From Thermoplasmata archaeon (GTDB lineage Archaea > Thermoplasmatota > Thermoplasmata > UBA184), in the NCBI GenBank assembly GCA_021827545.1, contig JAKAVH010000169.1, positions 1-9,008 of the forward strand: a stretch of 9,008 nt of DNA. Reading direction: 5' to 3'. Position numbers and translations under genes: made by a program. Shown here piece after piece: positions 1 through 6,343 of this stretch. Under the pieces are notes generated by a model that saw only the letters and a program-made list of their open reading frames with translations, searched no databases and had not been told where the DNA came from. Position 1 is the first letter of the stretch; every line of letters starts with the position of its first letter.

Positions 1-108
1 GAGTCGGCCGGCCCGAGCGCGCCGAAGGGATCGGCGGAGGCGACTGTCGCGTTGGATAGCGAGGAGGAGGAGCAGTTGTGGAGCGGGAGCTCGAGCTCAA
101 CGGAGTGA
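1..108 (+). CDS. C-terminal tail of an upstream protein (partial, unknown)
   Basis: Frame 1 is open from the left edge to a TGA at 106-108 and would encode the last 35 residues of a protein. The tail is low-complexity: Ala/Ser/Gly/Pro-rich, then an acidic patch (LDSEEEEQLW) and a Ser-rich end. The third codon position is G or C in 30 of 35 codons by hand count, which fits coding use in this genome. Frame 3 stops at 57-59, and frame 2 stays open but gives an Arg-rich shadow. There is too little sequence to name a family. It could equally be non-coding, since high-GC DNA often leaves short frames open. It lies 75 nt before the next gene and may belong to the same transcription unit. Confidence 0.45.
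   Translation, partial: ESAGPSAPKGSAEATVALDSEEEEQLWSGSSSSTE
87..98. repeat. Perfect 12-bp palindrome GAGCTCGAGCTC
   Basis: GAGCTCGAGCTC is its own reverse complement and also a tandem GAGCTC motif. It falls on the Ser codons of the putative upstream gene tail, shortly before its stop. It could be a chance product of AGC/TCG serine codons or a small protein-binding site. Nothing else supports a function. Confidence 0.35.
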
Positions 109-140
109 ATCCGGGAAGGCCGGCCGAGAGCCCGGAGTGA

Positions 141-164
141 CGCGTCCGGCCGGAATCCGACGCG
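141..164. repeat. Intergenic inverted repeat (possible stem-loop)
   Basis: CGCGTC at 141-146 pairs with GACGCG at 159-164. After a one-base bulge, GG 148-149 can pair with CC 157-158, leaving the loop CCGGAAT. The arms overlap a CCGGCCGG palindrome (146-153), and a second palindrome, GGCCGGCC, lies just upstream at 118-125. The element sits between the upstream tail and gene A, immediately before gene A's ribosome-binding site. No T-tract follows, so an ordinary terminator is unlikely. It may be an mRNA structure near the start of gene A, or simply GC-rich spacer. No TATA-like element is visible in 109-183. Confidence 0.3.
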
Positions 165-169
165 GTGGT

Positions 170-175
170 AGGTGG
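170..175 (+). promoter_or_regulatory. Ribosome-binding site of gene A
   Basis: AGGTGG matches the AGGTG part of the archaeal anti-Shine-Dalgarno complement (GGAGGTGATC) and lies 8 nt before ATG 184. It overlaps the alternative GTG start at 172, which argues for ATG 184 as the true start. Confidence 0.5.
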
Positions 176-183
176 GCGGAGCA

Positions 184-606
184 ATGGACGTTCCTCTCTA
201 CGCCATAGGATTGGGGGTGTTCGGTACACTCTACTTGGTGCTGGGTGTCTTTCTCGTGTTCGCTTTATTCCTCACGCTGCTTGCGATGTATCTCTATCTG
301 ACTTTGCGCTACGGCCGGCTCCCAGATGACTATCCGTACGGACCGGCAGACACGTTGATCACGGCGATCTTCATTGGTGTAACTTGGGGCATCTTTACCC
401 TCTTGGCCCCGAAGAATCCGATTCCGTTGGTCGGGGAGGGGCTGACCTACACTACTGCCGCCGTGCCTTACGGCGCAATCCTGGCGATTGCGGTCGTCTT
501 GCTGATCGGGTTTCTCGTAGTCGGGGCGGTGATCGTTCCCCGCCTCAGCGGGGGATCCGGCGGCCGAGATACGAGTGGGGGCGATCAGACGGTGGGGGCT
601 GGATGA
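184..606 (+). CDS. Small polytopic membrane protein, unknown family (gene A)
   Basis: I do not recognise the family. The 140-residue protein has a long, very hydrophobic N-terminal stretch (about residues 5-41, rich in Leu, Val, Phe and Tyr), long enough for one long helix or a tight helical hairpin. A short polar loop follows (RYGRLPDDYPYGPAD), then a second segment (57-75), a Pro/Gly loop, and a third segment (97-118). The end is a Gly/Ser-rich tail of about 20 residues. I chose ATG 184 because a ribosome-binding site stands 8 nt upstream; a GTG at 172 would add four residues. The stop lies 7 nt before gene B, so the two are probably cotranscribed. By position it may be a membrane partner or assembly factor for the large surface proteins downstream, which is inference only. 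Its codons are less GC-rich at the third position than those of genes C and D (34 of the first 51 by hand count). Confidence 0.75.
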   Translation: MDVPLYAIGLGVFGTLYLVLGVFLVFALFLTLLAMYLYLTLRYGRLPDDYPYGPADTLITAIFIGVTWGIFTLLAPKNPIPLVGEGLTYTTAAVPYGAILAIAVVLLIGFLVVGAVIVPRLSGGSGGRDTSGGDQTVGAG

Positions 607-613
607 ATGGGAT

Positions 614-3600
614 ATGGCCATCGTGCTTCGTTCTAGGCGAGAGGGCCCCCATCTTTTTCCCGTGACGGTGGGTCTTACGCTCGCGGCTGTCGGGTGGCTG
701 GTCATTTCCGGCATGGCAGGATTCACTGTCTCGGGGCTCGCGCTGAACGCTTCTCAAGGGGTCGCTCAAGCCGTTTCCCCGACAACCGGCAGGATTCAGT
801 CAACCCCTTTTCCACCGACCGCCTCCGTTGGGACCGACATCTTGCCTGGCGCTAACCCGACTCAGGATCGGCCCGGCTTCTCTCCGAGTCAGATACTGCC
901 TCAGCTTGAGCGGTTCGCGCTGCACTCCCACACAGCGGCAACCGGCGCTGCCAAGCCGGACCTCGTGGCCGGCAGAGGGGCGTCCCACCTCGCTTCTTCC
1001 AATTCCACCGCCGTCACCGGCTACGTGACCGGCTACGTAGCGAACGCGAGTGATCCGTCGGACTTCCTATCCGGCGTGACCGTGCAGGCGTACAGTCTCG
1101 GAGGTGCGCCGTGCTCGGTCCGGGTTTGTACCCCGACCTCGACGGATGCGAACGGGTATTTCCGGGCTCCCTGCCTTGTCGGCGAGGACTACGTTCGTTT
1201 CGACCTGTCGTGGTGGGCCGAGAACCAAGCCTACGCGTCCTGCGCGGCCAACGCGGACGTCAGCGTGGGAACCGTCCTACTGTACCAAGACGGGGTAGTC
1301 ACCGGCACGGTGCTGGTCGACTCTCCCTCCCACTCGCCGGTGGCAGGGGTGCAGGTCACCGGAAGCTCACGGGACTTGTCGCTCGTGGCGAACCCGACCG
1401 TCACCACGTCCAGCACCGGCGCATTTCGCGTCCCCGTGCCGCCCGGCATCGCTGCGCGGGTCGACTTCGCCCCCCCCTCGGCCAGCTATGCGTCCAACTT
1501 CACTTACGCGATGGTAGGTCCAGGGGCTACGGTCGATCTAGGCATCGTGTACCTCGAGCCGAACGTGGTGGTGGAAGCGTACCTGTTCGACGCTGTGACG
1601 GGTCAACCCATTGTCGGATCGTTCTCGGCCCCCGACTCTCTGACCGTCTGCTCAGCCCTGACCAACGTCTGCGGCCCCCAAGGCCCGCCGGCGGTCGGAA
1701 CCAACCTTGTCGAGGCCGCAGGGCCTCCCGGGTATGATGTTGTCGACGCGGTCGCCGTCGGCTATCTTGAGAACACCACGTCGATCGGGTGGGTCCCTCG
1801 CGAAGCCGCGGGACAAGCCTACTGCGACCCCTCTACTGCGTGTTCGATCTACCTGGTCCCGCTGGGAGGCATCTCACTTGACGTGAACGTCACGGGGCCT
1901 CCGCAAAACAACACGGGAGCGTGGTTCGACGTCGCCTGCAGTTTGGACGGCTACCTGGCGGGAGAGCCGTTGTTCAACCCGGCCACCTTCTCGTTTAACA
2001 CCACCGTCCAGAGCTGTGTCAACGGGGGATGTGCCTCTCCTAATACGGGCGCCTTCGTGGTGGCCGGGTTTCCGTTGCGCAATACTGTCCGGGTTGAGCC
2101 CGACACCAGCGGGGTCTGTGGTTCCCAACCGACGTGGCCGATTCCAGGGGACCTTCCCGTATGGGGTAACGAAACGGTCGTCAATGTGACACCCGACGAA
2201 GTGACCCCCACCGTCTGGCTGAATCTGACCCCGGGCATTTACTTGGAAGGGACCGTCCTGACAACGGGATCCTCGACAAGCGGTCCGGCATCGTTTATCG
2301 CGTCTGTCACCTCGCGCATCCAACCGACGTTGTCATCGTACACCTACGTGAGCGGGGTTTCCCCCGACTCGTGTCCGGCCAGCGGCTCCACCACCTTCTG
2401 CGTGCCGGCTCCGCCGGGTCCGGGAACCTTGACGATATCGGCGTTCGGGTTCCAGGACAACTATACTTGGGTGTCCGTTCCGTGGCCGTCGGCGAATCAC
2501 GTGCCGCCGACGTACCTCACGCTCTCTCAGGTGACGTCCGGCCATCTCCAGTCGGTCAACTTAACGCCCTTGCCGAGTGTTGCGGGAACAGTCTCTCTTG
2601 GGGGGAATACGGGCCCCGTGCCGTACGGCACGGTACAGGCTTGTCCCGCCTCGATCAATTCCGCCGCCGCCTGCGCGATAGGGGCAATCGCCGCCAACGG
2701 GTCTTTCTCCATCCCTGGAGCGTCTCCCGGATGGGAGGTCGTCAAGGCGGCGGTGACGGGATTCGCTCCAAACTCCGCGGCGGCCGATCTCCCCGCCAGC
2801 CGTTCCGTGGGGTCCATCCCGCTCCAGCCGCTGGCCCTAGTGGCCGGGCAGGTCGACACCCTCGCATCGAACGGGAGCGCCGTCATCGATGCCCGCGTGA
2901 CTTACTGTGCCGTCGCGGGGTCGAACGGCGGTTCCACCTGTGTAACGCCTCTCGGCTCGGGACTGACCACCTCGTCCGGCCAGTACTTGGGCTACGTGGA
3001 GGGAGGCTGGCTGCCGTGGGCGACGTACGAGATAGTCGCGAGCGCCTCTGGTTACGTGACGGACTGGACATGGGTTAACGCAACGCCTGGTATGACTACG
3101 CGAGCCCCGACCCTGTACCTTCACCCGGTCGGAGGAACCGCGGTTTGGGTGACGGGCCGCTTCGTGGACAATCGAACGGGTTGGGGCGTGAGCACTCAGC
3201 AAATCCAACTGTGTCCCGTCAGTTCCGCGTACTCCGCGACTTGCGTGGCAGTGACCGACGGTTCGAACTCCGGCGGATACTTCAACGTCAGTGTGCCGAG
3301 CGGCGTTTACAATCTCAGCGTGAGTGCGCCCGGCTACTTCCCCGACCTCCTGACAGTGTCGGCGCTGTCCGGCCCCCACGTCGATCTCGGGACGATCCTA
3401 CTCGCTCCGCTCCCTTGGGTGAACGGCACGGTCACCCTTCAGCCGTGGTCCACGATTGCTGTTCTCGCCCCCTCCGGTTCCCTGGTGAATCTTACCTTGG
3501 GCCCGCCCGCCAGTGTGATCGCCTGCACGGCGTCGCTGGCCTGCGGCCCGTCGGTGACGGACGCCACCGATGGCGCGTTCTCCGTGCCGACATATTACGG

Positions 3601-6343
3601 GGATTACTTGGAACTCACCGCGTCCCCACTAGGCGGCGGTGCGTTGAGCGCCTCCGGCGGGTTCGTGCCCGGTTCCCTTCTGTTCAACGGGACGGGGCCG
3701 GCCCAGCTGCTCAGCGATCGCCCGGTCCTGCCGCTAGCTATATTCTCGGCTGTCGAGGGGAAGGTCGTGGCCCGCGGCAACACGAGCAGCGGCCGGTCCG
3801 TTCTAGTCCCTTGGACGAACTTTCTGATAACCACGACCAAGGCTCCCCCAACCTCGGTGTCCGGCGTGACGGACGCGGGGGGCGACTTCATCGCTCTCCT
3901 CCCCGGAGATGATCCAGCCAACACCATCCGGATTAGTGTGGGGGCCTCGAGCCTGTACTTCCCGAACACCACCTTCGTGCCCACGTCGCTGCCGATGGCC
4001 GGGGTCGTCGTCGCCCCCCCTATCATGCTTACGTCGTTCGGCTGGGCGACGGCGCGGGTGGTGAACAGCGTCACCGGTCAGCCGGCGGCGTACCTCAGCG
4101 CCTCCGCCAGCTTCTACGATCCCATCACCGGCGCTTCGGCGTCGACCGCCGGAGACACCAACGGGGCCGGGTTCCTGAACCTGTCGGCCCCGACGGGGGA
4201 ATCTGTCGGGTTCACGATCGGCGGTGTGGAGGATTATAATGCGACGGCTCTGCAGGCCCCGGTCACGGCCGGACGGACCACGGTATTGCCGCCCGGGCCC
4301 TCCTTCCCGATCCGAGTGGAGCCTTGGGGCTGGGTGGCGAGTTCCCAGTTGCAATTCAACGGCCCCGGATCGTACGCAGGAACCATCTTCGACCCGGTGG
4401 TCGGAAGGCCGGTGCCATTCGCTTCGGTCTTCACTCTGAATCCGGACCCGATTGTGGCGCCGGGGGGAGGGTCCGCCGTCTCCAACAGCCTCGGGGAGTT
4501 TCTCGCCGATGCGCCGGTCGGCCCGCACGACATCCTCTCGGTGTCCGCCACGGGTTTCCTCACGAACGCCTCCTCGTACCGGGCCGTCGGTCCCGGCGCA
4601 TTCGTGACGGTCGACCGGATTAACCTGACCGCGGAGGGCATCCTCGCCGGCAAGGTTGTGGCAACCCCCGGTGGCATGCCCGTGGCCGGCGCCACAGTGG
4701 TGGCATGTGCCGGCACCACGCCGCTGAGCGGACGGTGCGTCGAGAGCACGACGAATGCGTCCGGCGCGTACTGGGTGGCGGTGCCTCCCGGGGTCACCTC
4801 CGTAAGCGTTCAGGCGGTCGATTACACGAGCAATTACACCGAATTCGTGACCGCCCGGTCCGATCAGTGGATTTCCGCGCCGGCGTACGTGGTGCAAGAG
4901 TACGGCCTCATCGAGGGGAATGTTCGGGGTCTGCCGACCGGCCTTCCGCTTCCGACGGCGACTCTCACGGCGTGTCCGGAAACGTCCGGCGTGATCGGGG
5001 GGTGCGCGCTGTCCGTCGAGGTGGAGCCGAACGGAACATTCTCCTTGTTAGTTCCGGCCGGGTCGTATCAGCTCGAACTGTCGGCGCCGAACTACAACAG
5101 TACATCGCTCTCGGTGAGCGTCGTTCCGGGAGGCACCACTCCGATAGGGGCGGTCTTCCTCCAAGAGTTCGGCTTCGTGCAGGGTCTCGTCGAATCGGCC
5201 CAAAATGGGGCCCCCGTCGCCGGGGCGGTCGTAGTGGGTTGCTCCGTGCTCTCCACGCTTCCGTGTGGGGCGCCGGCGACGACCAACGCGTCCGGGCAGT
5301 TCTTGCTGGCGGTGACGCCCGGTCGGGCCGTGCTGTCCGCCACGGCGGCCGGCTATGCCGAGGGATATGGGTACGCGACCATCGACAGCGGGACCATCGT
5401 CACGGCGCCGCCGGTGCTCGTGGTGCCGTTGGGCATGCCGTCAGCGTATCCGATCAGCGGGGAGATCGTGCGGCGCGGGGACGGTCAGCCGATAGGGAAC
5501 GCGACGGTGTCGCTAAGAACGGGATCGGCCACGGCATACACCACCATCACGACCGCGAGCGGCGCGTTCGAGATGACCGTGGGGCCGGGAAGCTTCACGC
5601 TCTTCGCGTGGTTCCCCGGCTACGCCGCCGTACGGTTGCCTCTCACGGTATCGGGCCCGACGGCCGGCCTCGTGGTGAGCTTGCCGCTCTGGGAATGGAA
5701 TGTCACGGGGCAGGTCGTCGACGGCCTCCGCAACACGCCGATTCCGGGGGCGATGATCGAGAACAGTGCCGGACTCCTCGCGACGACCAACCTCTCCGGT
5801 GGATTTTCCTTCCCTCTTCCCAACGGAACCTACCGCCTCCAAGTCGTGGGGCAGGGAACGTCGGCCTCGGAGTACGCGCCTCTCTCCTTAGGGGTCGCGG
5901 TGCAAGGGGCCCCGGTTACCGAGATGGTGACGCTCTATCCGCCGCTGACCACGGTGCACGGGACGGTGACCGGCGCTGGCGGAGGACCGGTGGCGGCCGC
6001 TCGGCTCACGTTCCTTGGCCAGGCCATCAACGGGGCGAACGTCACAGCGCACACCGTGGCCGGGCCGGATGGGGGATTCGACGTGGCGTTGTACGCGGGG
6101 GCGTACGAACTCATCGTGAATGCCAGCGGATATGCGTCGGTTCGATTGTCCATAGTCACCCCATCGACCGCCCCGCTCTCCGTGATGCTCTCGGCCCTGA
6201 CTCCCCCGACCGAGGGCGGCTCGATCCCTCCGTGGATCCTCCTCGGAATCGGCGGAGGGGCAACCGTCCTCATAGGGGGGTTGATCGGGAGACGTCGCGT
6301 GCGTCGTCGGGCGAAGAAGAACGACGGAGGAGCCGCTCCATGA
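614..6343 (+). CDS. Giant surface protein of carboxypeptidase-regulatory-like beta-sandwich repeats with C-terminal membrane anchor (gene B)
   Basis: This 1909-residue protein is exported and anchored outside the cell. ATG 614 gives a basic n-region (RSRREG) and a hydrophobic core at about residues 15-44, a signal peptide or N-terminal anchor. A GTG at 575 would add 13 residues that overlap gene A and weaken the signal. After a Ser/Thr/Pro linker, about 18 repeats of 80-115 residues fill residues 134-1860. The best show G-x-V, then PVAGATV, TTNASGxF, VPPGxYxLxVSAxGY and a closing LxPL strand, the pattern of carboxypeptidase-regulatory-like (CarboxypepD_reg/PEGA-type) domains. Many repeats carry a close cysteine pair. 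There are 28 cysteines in all and about 39 N-x-S/T sequons by hand count, expected for a glycosylated archaeal surface protein. Residues 1871-1892 form a Gly-rich membrane helix followed by RRRVRRRAKK, a stop-transfer sequence facing the cytoplasm. No catalytic domain is visible, so a structural rod, adhesin or S-layer-like role is inferred. Confidence 0.88.
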   Translation: MAIVLRSRREGPHLFPVTVGLTLAAVGWLVISGMAGFTVSGLALNASQGVAQAVSPTTGRIQSTPFPPTASVGTDILPGANPTQDRPGFSPSQILPQLERFALHSHTAATGAAKPDLVAGRGASHLASSNSTAVTGYVTGYVANASDPSDFLSGVTVQAYSLGGAPCSVRVCTPTSTDANGYFRAPCLVGEDYVRFDLSWWAENQAYASCAANADVSVGTVLLYQDGVVTGTVLVDSPSHSPVAGVQVTGSSRDLSLVANPTVTTSSTGAFRVPVPPGIAARVDFAPPSASYASNFTYAMVGPGATVDLGIVYLEPNVVVEAYLFDAVTGQPIVGSFSAPDSLTVCSALTNVCGPQGPPAVGTNLVEAAGPPGYDVVDAVAVGYLENTTSIGWVPREAAGQAYCDPSTACSIYLVPLGGISLDVNVTGPPQNNTGAWFDVACSLDGYLAGEPLFNPATFSFNTTVQSCVNGGCASPNTGAFVVAGFPLRNTVRVEPDTSGVCGSQPTWPIPGDLPVWGNETVVNVTPDEVTPTVWLNLTPGIYLEGTVLTTGSSTSGPASFIASVTSRIQPTLSSYTYVSGVSPDSCPASGSTTFCVPAPPGPGTLTISAFGFQDNYTWVSVPWPSANHVPPTYLTLSQVTSGHLQSVNLTPLPSVAGTVSLGGNTGPVPYGTVQACPASINSAAACAIGAIAANGSFSIPGASPGWEVVKAAVTGFAPNSAAADLPASRSVGSIPLQPLALVAGQVDTLASNGSAVIDARVTYCAVAGSNGGSTCVTPLGSGLTTSSGQYLGYVEGGWLPWATYEIVASASGYVTDWTWVNATPGMTTRAPTLYLHPVGGTAVWVTGRFVDNRTGWGVSTQQIQLCPVSSAYSATCVAVTDGSNSGGYFNVSVPSGVYNLSVSAPGYFPDLLTVSALSGPHVDLGTILLAPLPWVNGTVTLQPWSTIAVLAPSGSLVNLTLGPPASVIACTASLACGPSVTDATDGAFSVPTYYGDYLELTASPLGGGALSASGGFVPGSLLFNGTGPAQLLSDRPVLPLAIFSAVEGKVVARGNTSSGRSVLVPWTNFLITTTKAPPTSVSGVTDAGGDFIALLPGDDPANTIRISVGASSLYFPNTTFVPTSLPMAGVVVAPPIMLTSFGWATARVVNSVTGQPAAYLSASASFYDPITGASASTAGDTNGAGFLNLSAPTGESVGFTIGGVEDYNATALQAPVTAGRTTVLPPGPSFPIRVEPWGWVASSQLQFNGPGSYAGTIFDPVVGRPVPFASVFTLNPDPIVAPGGGSAVSNSLGEFLADAPVGPHDILSVSATGFLTNASSYRAVGPGAFVTVDRINLTAEGILAGKVVATPGGMPVAGATVVACAGTTPLSGRCVESTTNASGAYWVAVPPGVTSVSVQAVDYTSNYTEFVTARSDQWISAPAYVVQEYGLIEGNVRGLPTGLPLPTATLTACPETSGVIGGCALSVEVEPNGTFSLLVPAGSYQLELSAPNYNSTSLSVSVVPGGTTPIGAVFLQEFGFVQGLVESAQNGAPVAGAVVVGCSVLSTLPCGAPATTNASGQFLLAVTPGRAVLSATAAGYAEGYGYATIDSGTIVTAPPVLVVPLGMPSAYPISGEIVRRGDGQPIGNATVSLRTGSATAYTTITTASGAFEMTVGPGSFTLFAWFPGYAAVRLPLTVSGPTAGLVVSLPLWEWNVTGQVVDGLRNTPIPGAMIENSAGLLATTNLSGGFSFPLPNGTYRLQVVGQGTSASEYAPLSLGVAVQGAPVTEMVTLYPPLTTVHGTVTGAGGGPVAAARLTFLGQAINGANVTAHTVAGPDGGFDVALYAGAYELIVNASGYASVRLSIVTPSTAPLSVMLSALTPPTEGGSIPPWILLGIGGGATVLIGGLIGRRRVRRRAKKNDGGAAP
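1016..1039 (+). repeat. 12-bp in-frame tandem duplication
   Basis: ACCGGCTACGTG at 1016-1027 is followed at once by ACCGGCTACGTA at 1028-1039, with 11 of 12 bases identical. It encodes TGYV twice, at the first strand of the first repeat of gene B. It is a small in-frame slippage or duplication product. Confidence 0.8.
4640..5428 (+). other. Best-conserved repeat trio (repeats 13-15) of gene B
   Basis: These three consecutive repeats, residues 1343-1605 of gene B, are the clearest statement of the repeat unit. Each runs G-x-V, a Pro-x-x-x-Ala-x-x turn, a strand ending in Cys (VVAC, LTAC or VVGC), a hairpin of 7-9 residues, a second Cys, an (N)xSG/NG-x-F strand, a V-x-PG/PAG turn, a strand ending in A-x-Y/GY, and a final strand. 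The cysteine spacings are C-x9-C, C-x9-C and C-x7-C. Their mutual similarity suggests the most recent duplications in the array. Confidence 0.65.
6224..6289 (+). other. C-terminal transmembrane anchor of gene B
   Basis: Residues 1871-1892 of gene B are a hydrophobic, Gly-rich helix (IPPWILLGIGGG and onward) followed by RRRVRRRAKK and a short polar tail. The positive-inside rule puts the repeats outside and the tail in the cytoplasm. There is no PGF motif before the helix, so archaeosortase processing of the PGF-CTERM type is not indicated. Confidence 0.8.
6326..6332 (+). promoter_or_regulatory. Strong ribosome-binding site of gene C, inside the end of gene B
   Basis: GGAGGAG lies 7 nt before ATG 6340, within the last codons of gene B. 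Together with the ATGA overlap at 6340-6343 it supports translational coupling and fixes the start of gene C. Confidence 0.8.

Larger units (their letters stand above)
1013..6193 (+). repeat. Array of about 18 divergent beta-sandwich repeats in gene B
   Basis: Approximate repeat limits in gene B residues: 134-223, 228-314, 318-415, 419-535, 544-637, 655-741, 742-836, 844-931, 935-1040, 1045-1137, 1142-1232, 1253-1339, 1343-1427, 1432-1517, 1521-1605, 1613-1690, 1696-1775 and 1781-1860. Repeats 3-5 and 9-11 are the most degenerate and their edges are the least certain. The repeats are recognisable only at the protein level; I saw no long DNA-level identity between them, so the array is old rather than freshly expanded. 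Cysteine pairs in the central hairpin: 346/353, 587/596, 677/687, 765/776, 867/877, 971/977, 1365/1375, 1454/1464 and 1543/1551. Repeat 1 (167/172, 187/210), the end of repeat 3 (404/410) and repeat 4 (442/468, 473/502) carry others. The last three repeats have none. Confidence 0.75.

Noticed and set aside
2371..3078. A 235-codon + strand frame overlapping gene B.
   Set aside because: Shadow frame: Arg-rich, no motif, fully inside the repeat array of gene B.
3803..4897. Long minus-strand open frame (364 codons) opposite gene B.
   Set aside because: Its composition is Arg/His/Gly-rich, with no hydrophobic core, motif or ribosome-binding site; it is the antisense shadow of a GC-biased gene.
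6224..6319. Archaeosortase-type (PGF-CTERM) sorting signal at the end of gene B.
   Set aside because: The helix and Arg/Lys cluster fit the general plan, but the motif before the helix is absent; a plain stop-transfer anchor explains it.
4705..6339. The frame of gene C stays open for about 1.6 kb upstream inside gene B, which could be read as a 1258-residue protein starting at 4705.
   Set aside because: The upstream part is Arg/Gly-rich low-quality sequence typical of a shifted frame in GC-rich DNA, while gene B in the other frame shows repeats, sequons and codon bias. A strong ribosome-binding site, the ATGA overlap and a signal sequence all place the true start at 6340.
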